Below are positions 13,325 through 27,142 of a stretch of DNA of 64,000 nt, piece after piece. Position numbers and translations under genes: made by a program. The DNA lies in contig NC_063277.1 in the NCBI RefSeq assembly GCF_910591885.1, positions 8,432,001 to 8,496,000 on the forward strand, written 5' to 3'. The notes under the pieces were generated by a model, which did not search any database, had not been told where the DNA came from, and was given only the letters and a program-made list of their open reading frames with translations. Origin of the DNA: Bombus terrestris (Eukaryota; Arthropoda; Insecta; Hymenoptera; Apidae). Position 1 is the stretch's first letter. Each line of letters begins with the position of its first letter.

Positions 13325-13572
13325 ATTCGAAAGAATATTTTTTTTTTGATTATTTAATTTGTACTTTACAATTTGTCCAGCTGGATATTCGGTAAATTTT
13401 CCTAGCTTTATTGCTAAATAATATGTGGGTGGCTACCCCCAGCGGGATACCATCTTTGAGTTTGTCTATTTTATTTCTTTAGTGAGGCCAGTGAGGTGTT
13501 TTCTCTTTAGTCTTCTTTTTACGAGGGGTTTGCTCGCTTCAGCAGCCAGCTGGTTTGGATTCGAAAGAATAT
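13325..13572 (-). mobile_element. Poly-A retroposon insertion with 14-bp target-site duplication
   Basis: The direct repeat ATTCGAAAGAATAT occurs at 13325-13338 and again at 13559-13572. Between them lie about 220 bp that are clearly less AT-rich than the flanks. Read on the minus strand, the insert starts at 13558 and ends in a run of 9 A (13347-13339) directly against the duplication; an AATAAA lies at 13412-13407. This is the layout left by LINE-type target-primed reverse transcription: a SINE, a 5'-truncated LINE or a processed mRNA copy. A minus-strand frame rich in Lys and Arg (KPLVKRRLKRKHLTGLTKEI) closes at TAG 13468-13466, about 120 nt before the poly-A, which would suit the C-terminus and 3' UTR of a parent transcript. 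I do not recognise the family. Confidence 0.75.
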
Positions 13573-13728
13573 GAATTAGAAATCTAATATTAAATAAAGG
13601 GCCATCTTCGAAGAAAAATTATCGGTTTAAAATTGCTAGAACGTGATGAGAAATTATTTATTTAATTAAAGAAAAAATGTATGCATGATTAGAAGGATTT
13701 GTATATTGATTCAAATTTCTATGCCAGA

Positions 13729-13773
13729 ATATAATAATATAATATAATATGTTGTATATAATAATATAATACA
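13729..13773. repeat. AT-rich simple repeat (AATAT/ATAAT units)
   Basis: Repeated ATAATAT and AATAT units over about 45 bases. Confidence 0.75.
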
Positions 13774-16700
13774 AAATTATATGTATTTCTCAAATACTTC
13801 CATATTGTTATAAGGATTTCTACCGGATGTATAAGACAAATTTTATATATCTAGATAATATAAAAATATTTATCTTTATTAATAAACAGTATTTTATACT
13901 CTTACAGAGACCTTATAGTAACATTTTTAGAAGGGTTCTTTATAAATACGCAAGACATACTAGAATGCGGAAATGATAATCTATGTATAACGGTATTAAT
14001 CAAAGTGAATATTTAACTTTAGTTTTCAAAGCGAACTTGATTACGTAAAAAGTATGTAATTGATATATTGAAAGCTAGTAATGTTATAGGTTTTCACTTT
14101 CCAATTAGCACTTTTAAGAGATATTAAAATAAAATTACAGAAACGAAATTTCATTTTCTATTAAGTTTAGTATTTTAGCATGAGAATCGAAGGATTAGTT
14201 GATAGTGAACGCAAAAGGATTCTAGTTCGTGCGTTCTATGTTGAACTTCTAAAGGATAATCGATAAATATCGATTAGTTAATTCTTTGTGAATAGAGAAA
14301 GGTGTATTTGTATTATCCTGTCATGGTCACTCAGTTCAAAGAGTGATATAGGCCGAAATACTCATTATTCTAACTAACGCTGTTAAAAATTAATATTGCA
14401 CGAATAGCTGTAGAGAATAAAGTTTTGCAAAGTGTAATGAAGCAACGTTGAATATAGAAACCTATGAAACTTCTTCCCTTTACGCGTATTATTACAATAT
14501 ACGATAAAATTAGGTTTCAAGGACGTTAATGCAAATTTCCTACTATGTTGAAAATATTCGTCTGTATTATTAAAAATATGTTTCTGCAGAAAATTTTCAT
14601 ATACATATGTGTTCTAATATCTTTGCATAATTAAATTGTAAACCAGATTAATTGATTGTAATACATATATATATAATGTAATAAAATACAGTATATATAT
14701 AATATATATGTATATATAATAACAACTTCTTTAAAAATTTATGGTTCTCATGTAACGTTGAGTGATTACACTAGTTTAAAAAATAAATGAGAGGGAAGAG
14801 TATGTCGAGAGTAGATTAGTAGATTAGTCACAGTGATGTTTTGTAGTAACTAATACATTTGATGAACTACTGAGTAAATAATCGATAGCAACTGCGATAG
14901 CGATTTAATTACATGCTAGTGATACGACCTTTTTTATAAAATTATCAACAACTAGACAGTGCTGATGTGAAAAAAGATATTAATGTATTACTAAGTTGTT
15001 TAAATAGTCGCCTCTACATATTTCAACTTCGCTTTCTTACTCAGTAATAAATTAACTTAACAGTAATAAAAAAACTTAAGTAACAAATGAAATTGGAAAA
15101 ATTATATTAAATTTTATTTTAGGTAATTAAAATGCAAATTCATATTTATATATTAAATGTAGATAATCTTTCGATATGTAAACAAATGTTGTTTAAACAG
15201 AGCATGTTAATTCAGCAAACAAAAATTCCTCTTAAACGATTTCCATGTTCAAAACTAGTTAATAAGTACAATTATTGAAAGGAAAAAGTTGAAATTAGAT
15301 TATTGTATGGAAAACAGGTCAATTAATGAATGAATTAGAAAGTCTGTTCTCGTATGTACTTTTATTCGAAACGTTTATATTAAATTCTGTAATAAAATAT
15401 CTTTCGATAAACTGGAGTGTTATAATCAGAATTTTATCGACAGATTCAGTGAAATCTACTTAACGCACACGGAAATCGTTAAAAAAATTCTGGATAAATA
15501 GTTACAGCCGCTGTAATATATCACGAAGAACGACGAATCACATTTTACGAAAGAGCTGATAAAGTGCACGCTACGGGCACACGCCACCCTTCTTGAATTT
15601 GTGTTTAACTTAATACGGAAAACCCGTCACGAACATCTTGAGTAATAAGAAATAAGAGCGAATTTCACTCTTAGAATATTTTCGATGTAATGTTTCTACA
15701 TGTTTTGCTGAGACTTTATGAGTATGGTCAGTTTGAAATAATTACTTACCCTCGCACGCAACGATTAAGGGAACACGTAAAAGTTTTATAATTCCAGAAA
15801 TTAATTAGGATATTAGTTATGAAATATATATTAATTAATTAAAAAATTTAATATCAGCTTTAAGACAGTATTATATAATATCGTCTAAAAATAATATAGT
15901 GATTTTTATTTTATATATGTACTTACAATGATGGAACAGGAAACTATGATTATTTAACTGGAACTAATTTTAAATATGTTAATGTATTACAACTAAAGCA
16001 ACTAAATCGGTACAACTAATCAACTGCTAAATGTTGACATGACAACGACAGTAAACCAACACTTTCTCTACCAAAGCATCTCATTATAATAATTTTCGTA
16101 CTTTCACCACACACACGTGTTTCACAGTTGTCCTTAATTAAAGATGGTCACCTACGCCTTTCCAAGTACCCACTTTTTTTTGTTTGCTATTTTTATTAAC
16201 ATTTCTGAGATAAAAATAGCTATATGACAAATATTATTATCTCCGAATTATTTATATATTCAACTTGTATTTAAATTTATTTATTTAATTAATATTAGTT
16301 TATGTAAATTATTCTGACCTAACAAGCAGAGTTTTGCAACTCGAAATAGATTACGAACATCAAATAAACGGAATATAGTAAACACGATAAGTCACGTTTT
16401 CTTTCTCTGAATTTTATTCCGATTGAATATTGAAGTGCACGGTCAAGCATTGAATCGATAAATCAAATGTTGAATTTATTTAACCTACAAGGACTGGTTT
16501 TTCACGAAAGTATTCTTATATTTAACAATTCTCAACATTTATCCGCTGATATTATCCTTGCGTAAATTTGATTTTTTCTCGCTTAAGTGATCAATAAATT
16601 TTAATAAATCTCAATCACAATGGGATAGTTTATTGGAAACTATTAATTTCAAACGGGGGTTCGTAATTTTAGCGTACAAAAGGAAACAATGTGACGTCAA

Positions 16701-19700
16701 TGACAACTTTTATAAACTGAAAGGCGTCGTACTAGGTACGTCATAGCTAGCAAAAATGCTAAACATAACATACATACAATTATAATTAACTGCGAATATC
16801 TATGGCAGTTCATATTTATGTGAGCCAGAAATAGAGAAAATATAACTGAAATATTATATAAATTTTTGCATATCGTGTGCATTCTGTATGAAGAAATGAT
16901 AATTATTTTCTAATTTTGATGGCTAGAAAGCAGTCTATCCTATACTCTATCTAAATCTAACGATACAAACTTTTTAGAGACTGCTACTAAATTTACGAAG
17001 TTTTGTAACAAGTGTTATGACATAGTGTTATGACAATCAATATTTTTGAAGCATTCAAGGTAATAACAAAAAGATACATATACTTGATATTAAAATCATA
17101 TAAAAAGAAACAAATTGGTACTATATATGCAGTTGATTTGACAATATACCATGCAAATAAAATATGAAAAATATAATTTATTATGTTTTCATAAATGCAT
17201 AAACATGCGCAGTACAATTTTCACCTCAACATGGATTAATTTACCATCTTGTATGCGAATACCACGTGATGATGTAATATTACGAACACCTAGTAGCAAC
17301 AACTACCAGTAACAGTATTACTTTCAATAGTGATATAACTGTAGTCCTATTACACAAACGAGATAGATATTCAGCGTTCCATAAAGGAATAAACTGAATG
17401 CTATATCATCGGTCACAGAAACGTGCACGTTGAAACTACTCGGGGATAGCAATTACACTCTGTGTCATTATTAAAGCGTAATTCTACAAAATTGCTGTTT
17501 CTTAACCGTGACGAGTTTAATTGCATTTATACGAACTCCCTATTGGACCGATTTCTAGACAGAGAACGTAATACATCGGCTACGATTAAAGTGGAAGATA
17601 ATAGCGCGAAGATTTCGTTTCGTCTTTTAGCTAAACGAAGAGTGAGCATAGTGCCACGTGTCACGGATGTCACGAATGTAAGTGAAGTCATGAAAAGATC
17701 AGAAATTCCACTGGACTGTGATGGTCGTTTGCGTAGAATACTGAAATGAGAAGCATTCTGCAAAAATGTTTTCTAATTGCAATGCTAAGTCAATGATTTA
17801 AGTATTCTCGGGTTAAATGTTGTTTATGGTAATAAAAGGAACATTATAAAATAAATTTATAACATGTTGAAATTCTTTTATGCGCAAGTAATAATCCAAA
17901 TGTAATCTTCCCGATGAAGTAATACATAAATCATATGAAAATTACTAAAATTAATAAATTCTTTATATGTATACATTTATCATTCATTTATTCGGAAATA
18001 TATTTTATGCCGCGAATGCAACGTTTTAATACTAAAAGAAGATTAAGTATCGAATAATGCAGTTCATCTTAAATTTATAGCGTTGTTCCTGCGTAGAAAT
18101 AAATGATGAATTTGTCTAAAATACGTTCGAATCTATATAAGAGATTTTATAGTATAAAGTACGATGAATTTTTCTACAGATCCTAATATTATTAATTCTA
18201 TCCAAGATTGTAATTTATTACGACCAATTTATTCATACAAGGTCGTGATTTATCATTAGATAATATCAATAGACTCAAAAATTGGAAAATCATCCCTGTA
18301 TCGATGTTTGTGTTTAATTCGCAACTAGTTTATTTATCGTGATAATAGTCCAAATGGATCTCAAAAATAGTATTAGCGGGTCTACTGGATGGCTGCGATC
18401 TATTCTCATTATACTTATCTACCTATAATAATCGAACGAATTTCATTATATTTAAATAAAGGATTCAAATCGATTCCTCCAGGAGAAATAAATCGAATGT
18501 ACGTAGTCGCACAGTGCAGCTACTGCAATCGTTGCGTAGAAATTTGTATTTATTCACGCTATTCGAGACGCGAAGAATAGGAACGTTAGGTATAAATGTG
18601 GTTCGTTCTCGAGATATTATTGGGTTGTACACCGTTATCGCGATTATCCGTTTTCATTGTTACATACAATATATGTTAAAACATATATCGACGTTGTAAA
18701 AGTCGTCTGACTGCTATAGTGACGAGAATATGCATTTCTAAATCGCGATGTAACAAATATCAATGTAATATTATTTGTATAGCTAAGACACTTTTAATAA
18801 TATACATAGTTTTACTTTGATTTGGTTAGTAATCACGTATTTGATTAAAAATAATTACGTCAAATATGAATATAAGCATGTAACGAATAACTTATTATTA
18901 ATGGAAGACATGAAAATGTTAAGAAAAATGGTTATATCACGATTTTTTGCAGAATATGTTATTATAGACTATAACAATATTATATCGTTATTCATGTTCG
19001 ATAAAAGCAATAGGTTTATTAATATCAGAACTATTGGACGAATTCTACCAAATGAAATATCATCGTATTTGGAATATTATATTTCTTGAACATCTTTTAC
19101 TTTTATCTCTTTTTAAAAGACAAAATTTATAACACGAGTGTGCTAGACATATATCGAATATATGATACTAGACATGAATATTTATTTTAAGATTGATTCT
19201 TCTGCCACAAATTATACGTATTACAATGTCCTATTATTATGTTTAACGAACCAGAAAAAAAATGAATTTCATTTTCAAGATAGAACATAGAAAGATACAG
19301 AAACATGTAAGACCATAACAGAAGAAGTAGTAGATCCTATGGCACAAATGTACAATAATGGACCACCTAAATCCCTAAGTGATGTTTAAAGCCGCTTAAG
19401 AGAAGAATGAGAAGCGTTTATGACAATCTCGCTTATTTGATACGCAGTGGAGATCGATGGCAATATGTTGAGCGTCGTGTCATTCAAAGGAGCATTTCGT
19501 TCGTATAGGTACTCGCCACTTCTATAAAAAGATATTTCGTTACTTTCATGTCCTTTACAGTAACTTTTCATATCCTGTATATCTATAGTCATATGAATAA
19601 CCCTATTCCTGCTAAATTATCCCAATACAAATTGAATTTAATATATTCCAATAAATAATTATAATATTAAAATACCTTTATATGTATAAGAGATGTTTGC

Positions 19701-21513
19701 ATGATTTTTGATTATAAAATATACTTTGTTTTATAAATATTTCTATGTTTATTAATGGAACTACCATTTCGCTGGAATATTTTTGTCATTGAGATGCAAT
19801 GTCTCTAATACTATTTCCGGGAAATTTTTGAAGGTTTTACCCGTCATTTATTTACAAATTTAAATACCTAACGATGTATAGCACGTTCATTAGCAGTAAC
19901 CTCTTCAAAACCTATATTAATATTACGTGCGGCGTTGGCCGCAGAATGGCTAAGTTTAACGTTAGAACTAACGATCTGTAATATACTAGAATAAGTGTGC
20001 TACACATAGATGATTATAATTAAAGTGGAAGAATGAAAATAGATAGACATATAATTCTGCTAAGAAATCAACTCTTTTTTCTTCTCAATAGAAGTTAATT
20101 CCGCCAAAATTACCTTCCGTCAAAAGCGCTTGTTTTTAGATATCGCAAAAATAAAAGATCTGAAATTCCTCATTTTGACGTTCTGATAGTTTTAGCGTTA
20201 AATTTACAAGAAGAAATGGCACGAGTTTCAGGCACATTTATTGTAACTTTTCAAAGAAAATTCTACAAAATTCTCAACGCTATTTCAAACGAAAGATATA
20301 CGAAACAAAAGAATATAGATCAATGTTCAATTGTATGTAACTTATACTGCAGAAAAGGAACTTAAAGAGTATTCAAACGAACATTTCATATCATGTTACA
20401 GCCGAATATTTATCTCGACTGTCACCCGTGAATATGACAACAATCTTTAATGTAATATTTTCAAAAGTAATCAATTACTGTAAAATTTGTCCAGACTGAG
20501 CATAATTTTCGATTATTTTCGATCATTTCACGCGTGAATGACAGTGAAGCAAAATAATTACTGGTACACGCGTATGTGATTGATCGAGATCTAAGACGTT
20601 AATCGTGCATGTCAAGCAATATTTGTCCGATCTTTGATCAGATGCACCGACCAATGAAAGAAGGGAGAAAAACGAAACGATCGATTCAGATTAATCGCTG
20701 GGAATCTCATTAAAGTCGACAGGAAGGGAAGAAGCGTCAAACTAGGTTTATCGGCAGTTTTTTCTGCTCTTGGGAAAATATATTTGTATAGTTATATATC
20801 GATCTAATTCCAAGCTGCAGCGACTTTCATCTCCGCTGTCGAGGGATATTCAATCAGCTGACTGGAAGCGGCAACTTCCTTTGCTCCAACTAAATAGTGA
20901 ACACTTTTCACTACTCGTGCAAAGCCAAATTATCTTCTATTTAAACAGTGTCTGAAAATTTTACTCGGGAGAGACGATAAGAAAATATTTTCTAACGCGT
21001 CTTATATATTGTCGGTTAATAGATGATCTCCAGTAATTAAGTTCCTTCTGGTATTATAGCGGAAATTTTAAATTCGTTGTAGGATTGATTAATCGAGATA
21101 TCAAAGCCTAAAGACCCAAAATTAGTCGATATTATCAAATTAATTGAATTATTTTATTCTTTTATTGTTCTTCAAGTTGAAGAGACAATTCGATATTCGT
21201 AAATGAAATAAATATGAATTTTATGCTATTAATTTACTGCCTCATAATTGATCGAGTGGCTGATTAGATATTTGTAAATGCAGGGAATATAAAATTTTGT
21301 GAAGATACAAGATACTCTGTAACAGTAACTGGTGATGCAACTCAAAGGGGGATGACTCTACATAAGAAAATAAATGAAAAATATAAAATGAAGCTTCTCC
21401 ATACGAAGTTTTGCAAAAAGAAATTCATTTTAAATACTTAATCTGGTAATTATACCGTACTTACAATATTTTGTTTATGTTTTGACCAATATTGATAAAA
21501 ATTTGATTCGTCA
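13773..21513. other. Long AT-rich non-coding region
   Basis: No gene supported. The frame at 17462-17749 is 95 codons long but lacks an ATG near its start and has no recognisable motif. No RNA gene seen. Confidence 0.5.
14661..14720. repeat. (TA)n-rich simple repeat
   Basis: Imperfect TA dinucleotide runs over about 60 bases, interrupted by GTAATAAAATACAG. Confidence 0.8.
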
Positions 21514-21720
21514 ATGTCCCATTTCACTTTCAATGCTGCGAAATCATTAATGCTTTATTATATTTTAATCGTTTTAATAATCGGAGTCAATTCATTGGAA
21601 AACCATCAAACAAAAGTTAAATTTTCAGGAAAACCATGCTATTATCTAATTGATTTCCACTTTATCACGACGACCAAACAATTTGAGGAGAAAAGAACGA
21701 GCAAATTGATCCGAGAGTAA
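21514..21720 (+). CDS. Possible small secreted peptide (doubtful)
   Basis: A 68-residue frame with an ATG start. Residues 10-27 (KSLMLYYILIVLIIGVNS) look like a signal peptide with a plausible cleavage after NS, followed by a short basic, mostly hydrophilic remainder with one Cys and no dibasic processing site. It resembles no family I know, and AT-rich DNA often yields hydrophobic runs like this by chance. No promoter or neighbour supports it. Confidence 0.12.
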   Translation: MSHFTFNAAKSLMLYYILIVLIIGVNSLENHQTKVKFSGKPCYYLIDFHFITTTKQFEEKRTSKLIRE

Positions 21721-23742
21721 AATAGCTCAGAAAGATATTAATTTATGCAATATATCTTATTGCCATTTAACTGGAAGGTATATTTCGTTTAATTTATGCG
21801 TATGCATAATTCATATCGTCGAAGATCGGAGCAAACGACTAAACTACTTTTAATCGAAAATCCATTTTTCACTGTGAATCTATATCTTTAGAGTTACATT
21901 GGAGTACTGTTAATTGGTAATCGATGTGTCATCATCAAGCAACGCGCATGTAGTAGCGTCAGTATTCGAAAAACAAAAAGTGAAAAAAGAAAAAAATAAA
22001 GAAGAGTGAATCGTAACTGTGTGGAGACAAGAACTGCCGGTTGCAAATTGTTTGAAATCCGTAGACGGAAAGACAAAAACGGGCAGGAACAATCAGGAGG
22101 AAAAACCCGGAGGAATTGTTCGTGGATTTTCAAGCTGGTCCAAAGCTCTGCTTAGCTGTTCGTATCATTTGAAAAAGCAATAAATTCGAAACGAATTACC
22201 CACAATGCTATCGGAACGCGATCGTTGCCTGATTCGTTGGTTCAATTGTTCAGAATGATTCGTCACGTACGTATAGGATTCGACGTTCGCATGCTGTATG
22301 CTTCGCTTGTCCATGGGATAGACTTCGTGCGTAACTTCCCAGATATTCTGAATAACATTTTAATCCGTTGATCAATATTCTGTGGGAAAATTTAACGCGT
22401 CAACAATATTGGTTATACATGTACTATTAATTTTCTATAAAATTGAAGATATAAGCTGCACAAAATAAATACGAGATAATCATTTTTAATTTTTGTTACT
22501 TTCATTTTTATTCTACTTAATATCGATGTGAATATTTAAAAAAAAAGATTTCTATTCGTTATTAAGTTGGTACTGTTAAATTGTTGTATTAAATTTGATA
22601 AGATGGGTGAATGGTTAATTATTTCAAAATAGCAGGTAGTACTAATACAGAGAACGGAAAATAGAATTCGATTTTGAATGCACTTCTTGTGTGAGTCTAA
22701 ACTAGGCCGCAGTGCAGTAGAAGCTTCTCGCAGTATTACCACTGCTTTTGGAGAAAATGAGTATACTTCGTGAATGAACAATTCGACGTTGCTTCGGAAA
22801 ATGTCATGTTAACGATAAAGATCCATAAAATGAACTCCATAGTAGTTGCCCTAAAAGTGTGATTATGAAAACAGTGTCATATACAAATTAAAATTGTAAT
22901 TGAATATGCCAAAATATGGCTAAATTAAATCTTCATTCGAAAAAAATTATTATTAATATTTTGTAATTCATAACAGGTATTATACAGTATTTTTTCTGAA
23001 AATTAGAAAAGCAGTGAACACAAAGGAATATGGTATAGAAATGCAAGAAACCAAAAATATTCGAAATAATACTGTGAGCCATTTTAATAGTTATATATAT
23101 TATAAATGTACTTAAATATTTTAAATAAAATATGCAACAATCTCCTATAGATTTCTCTAGCTTAATATCCTCAGGGAGGAAGAAGAGTTGTTCCTGACTG
23201 ATTTTAATTTGACTTGCTCGACCACTGGTTTGCGGTTTATGACTTTATATCATTAAGCTACATATTCCCGAAATTTCCGACTTGTCAGGCTCTTCTCACT
23301 TTCCGTAGCCGAGGTCTTCTCCCCGTTCCATTTTCATTATCTCTCGTCCGTTTCACATCGGCTGCACACAGAGGCACGACATGTACCACGAAAACTCGTT
23401 TGACCCTGCGCCCAAACACCGCAGCTACGATCTGCAAGGATGAGAAGAAAAAATATTTGTATCGTTCACTGGCATCCGGACGAACGTGACGTGTGCACAG
23501 ATAAGACGTGCGGTTAGATTCTGGTCTACGATATTTCTGCTGTTTGACTAGTGCAAAATGAAGCATGGAATATTGAGGGTTGAAAGATGAGGGAACGAGG
23601 GATAAGAAAATATATGCCCCTTTAAAAGTCGAATGTTACCGAAAAAAACCTTTAAGGAAATAACGCGATATGATAGAATTCTAGTCACAATAGAATTATC
23701 CGATCTGATACAAACGCGCTGCGATATATCTGCGATCTTTAT

Positions 23743-23773
<31 letters not shown>

Positions 23774-26481
23774 CGTGAATATTAAGAGCGAAAGTAAAGC
23801 GTAACAAAATTAAATTGGATTGTTAATTGAGAATTTTTATATGAAAAATCTGTAGAAATCAAATGTTTTTATGAGAAAAGCAATTTTTAATACATTTAAT
23901 AGAGTCATCGTATATATCTTCTTGTACATTTACTTTTATTTGTTTTTATTACAAGCAATCAACATTGCAATCTGAAAATAGGCAGTATTACTATAATAAT
24001 CCAATGTACATACCAGAGGTAATTTATGTGTATATAGTCAAATTAGAGCGAAAACAGGAAAGCAAAAATTTCGTTAAAATCTTATGCATTCGAAGGAATA
24101 CTTATGAGATCGCACTAAATAAAAGTGGCCGAAGTAATTTATGTTATTTTTCTATGTATTATAATTTCGTGTTCAAGTATAATTCAGAATGTTATGCTGT
24201 ACAATATGTTTTTTTTATGAATGGTAGCAAATTACGAAGGTCAAGTGAATCAAATGCACAATCATTGCGTGTTGCATGAAATTCGGTTTATTCTATTGCG
24301 AAAAGAAAACAATTGCATGATGTAGGGCTGTTTGTAAAAACTCTTTTTTCTTAATACATTCTTGTATACTAATTCTTTGTTTATTAACGTATCTCACGTA
24401 TTTGTTTTTTGTAGAACATTTTCTGAAGTATATTCTAATATTTTCTATCACTGATTTTTCATATTTACAAAACATTTTTTCATATGGAGGAATTAAAGTA
24501 ATTCACAGTTTACGTACAAACGTTGGAATCTTTCTAAAAATTGTTACCTTAATTTACTCTTTCTTCTTGCAATATGGGATCCAAATTTTATGCCTTTGGT
24601 AAATTGTTAAGTCGAACAACCTTCAATTCTCAAACATCTCTTTCGACATAAATGAATATCAATTTAAACAAAGATCAATAACAAAGGGATCTCAACAACA
24701 TTCGCAAATGAATTCACTTCAATTGGGTGTCCTTATCTGGTTTATATACTAGCTCTTGGAGACGAGCCGTCGGTGAAAGAGGTATTTCTCTCTAGTATTT
24801 GACAAGATTCCAATTAGCATGACCTATTACAGTACTATTCATAATCGTCCCATCATTTTGTCATCAAGCACATTATTTTTTACTATGTGATATTAAGATA
24901 CGATTTGTATATGTAAACATGTAGAAACACCTGTTTTCAGTAGTATAGATAAAGAATAAATCAAACCATTTAAACTTTGAAATAATGCTTTATCTTTATT
25001 TGCTATCCTTCGCAAATTTTATGTACCTTCTATTCATATTTGCAGTTACAAATATTCTTCATCTGTATTTTAATATTAAATGATCGAAAATCTTTACTCT
25101 CTCGCAAATCATTATTATTAAACTGAAAATCAAAGTCCTATACTTGAGTGAAATTATTTAAATTTGAAAATGTAATAGATTACTACAAGAACGAATTATG
25201 TTCTTTTCAGAATGCTCAAGAGTTGATTGGGTATTGAGGTGAAGGTGCCAGTGGTTCTGGAAGTTACTGCCACCGTAATTTTTGCCTAGTGAAATGGAGA
25301 TAAATGGAACAGACAGCAGCCTAAACGGCACTGAAGCTAATCGCACTACATCTCCAGTCTTCATTATTAGCACGCGTTATATGACACAATGGTGAGTATA
25401 TTTATACCTTTACAGCATATACATATAATTCTTAACTGGTGATGAATTAGAAATACGTAAAGTTGTTAGTAAGATTCTGTAATATTTCCATGAAAATATA
25501 TAAGTCAAACCTTGTAATTTTTAACGTAATCGAAGACTATTAAGACATTTATGGTTATGTATTACTTGAGAGCGAAATCAATGAGAGAGAATTAATCCAT
25601 TACTAGTTGAATAGAATTTTGAATTAATCGCGATCAATTGGAAAGTCGACCTCATCGTGGCTTCAAAATCTTTCTTCCTAAGATGTCAGACAAAATAGAA
25701 AAGAGATAGGAGCAAACTTTAGGAAACCGATACATCAAACACTGAACTTAGATACTTAACTTGTCAATGTGCACGAAAGTTTTTCAGTTAATAAAGAAAT
25801 GACAATACGTATAAGATTAAAAACATAGAACGTGGAAAAGATATTCCATGCATCAATGTTTGTTTGAAAATACAATTATACGTAGAATGACTAACATTTA
25901 AATACATTTACTTAATATTAATATCGAAAACATTTAATAGTTTTTGTTATTTCGAAGATGAAACTAACAAAAATCAGATGGAATTCTAAAAAACTGCTCT
26001 TTTAAACCTCAGATATCTTTTCAAACGTTAAATTGTCACTACTTACAGAATTTTGTACATACACAAAGTGAAAATATGTTATTTATAATATGTTATGGAA
26101 GGAATTAACTATGAAAAGTTGAAGAACATTTTCAACTTACTAGTGAAAATTTAAATACCTGCAAAATTTACCTGCAAAAATTTCAGAAAAAGGTATAAAA
26201 TAAATTATGAACAAACTCAAGTGTATTTTGTTTTCGATTCGTGCAAATATTACGGTCTTTTTTTATTTCCATTGGTAAGTATTAAAACATGGACTATCGT
26301 GAAAATTAACACGCTCGGGTGATGATCACATTCATAATTCATAATACTCAAACGATGTCGATCATCACAAATAAATTGTAACAAATTTTCATCTTGAAAC
26401 ATGGAAAAAACTGAGAAAACCCTCTCGGGTCATTTAAAATTTCGCTTCAATCTGTAAGCTAATATACACAATGATTCGTAA
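21721..26481. other. Non-coding region
   Basis: No convincing gene. 23240-23520 is CpG-raised and open in two frames on opposite strands, which is a composition effect rather than coding evidence. Confidence 0.5.
23747..23773. repeat. Poly-A run, 27 bases
   Basis: A pure A run. I found no target-site duplication or element body to its left, so it is not called a retroposon. Confidence 0.9.
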
Positions 26482-26532
26482 GTTTTTTAGAAATATGATA
26501 AAAATTTCAAGACAAGTACGTATGGTTTTCGA
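26482..26532 (+). repeat. Dispersed direct repeat, copy 1
   Basis: Contains TTTAGAAATATGATAAAAAT and then TTCAAGACAAGTACGTATGG. A second copy lies about 600 bases to the right. Confidence 0.6.
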
Positions 26533-27081
26533 AATTTTGACAGTATCCTAAGTCTTAAATCCTTTCACAGTATTATAAATCAAAGAGATTTCCTTAACAT
26601 AAAATAGCTATCTATATTTTCGTTTCTCCCGATAACAACAATAATATTCTAGGCATGAAGAGAACATTTACTAATATTGTAATCAGCTGCAAAGTGAAAC
26701 TTCTTGCATCAAGTACTACCGATGTGTATTTATGGAATAATCACCTTCGGTGAATTACTTCGCTCACTAGTAAGTATTCAGGCTGTACTTGGTACACGCG
26801 AAATTTTCGAACTGTTTCGCTTAAGGATATGAAGTTACGAAGCAATTTAGCAAGAGGTACGAGGCATTTATAAATCCGCTCTGTAATGGGTAGGAAAGAA
26901 ATGTTGACCTACATTTTCCTTAATATTAAGCCATACGATTATAATACTTCACTAAACAATTTGTCGATTAAAAAATATCCGGATGCTCTATTTATCAGTG
27001 CATATATTTATCAATTTTATTAAATTCAGTTTGATAATAATAAATATATCACGAATTATTTCCTTCTTTAAATAATAACTT

Positions 27082-27142
27082 GTAACTTTTCTAGAAATAT
27101 GATAAAAATAAAAAAATTCAAGATAAGTCCGTATGGTTTGCA
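27082..27142 (+). repeat. Dispersed direct repeat, copy 2
   Basis: Matches copy 1 at 26482-26532 with CTAGAAATATGATAAAAAT and TTCAAGATAAGTCCGTATGG, plus a short A-rich insertion between the two blocks. Confidence 0.6.

Noticed and set aside
17462..17749. 95-codon + strand frame, with an overlapping minus-strand frame
   Set aside because: Starts with GTG, the first ATG is near the end, and both strands are open; no motif.
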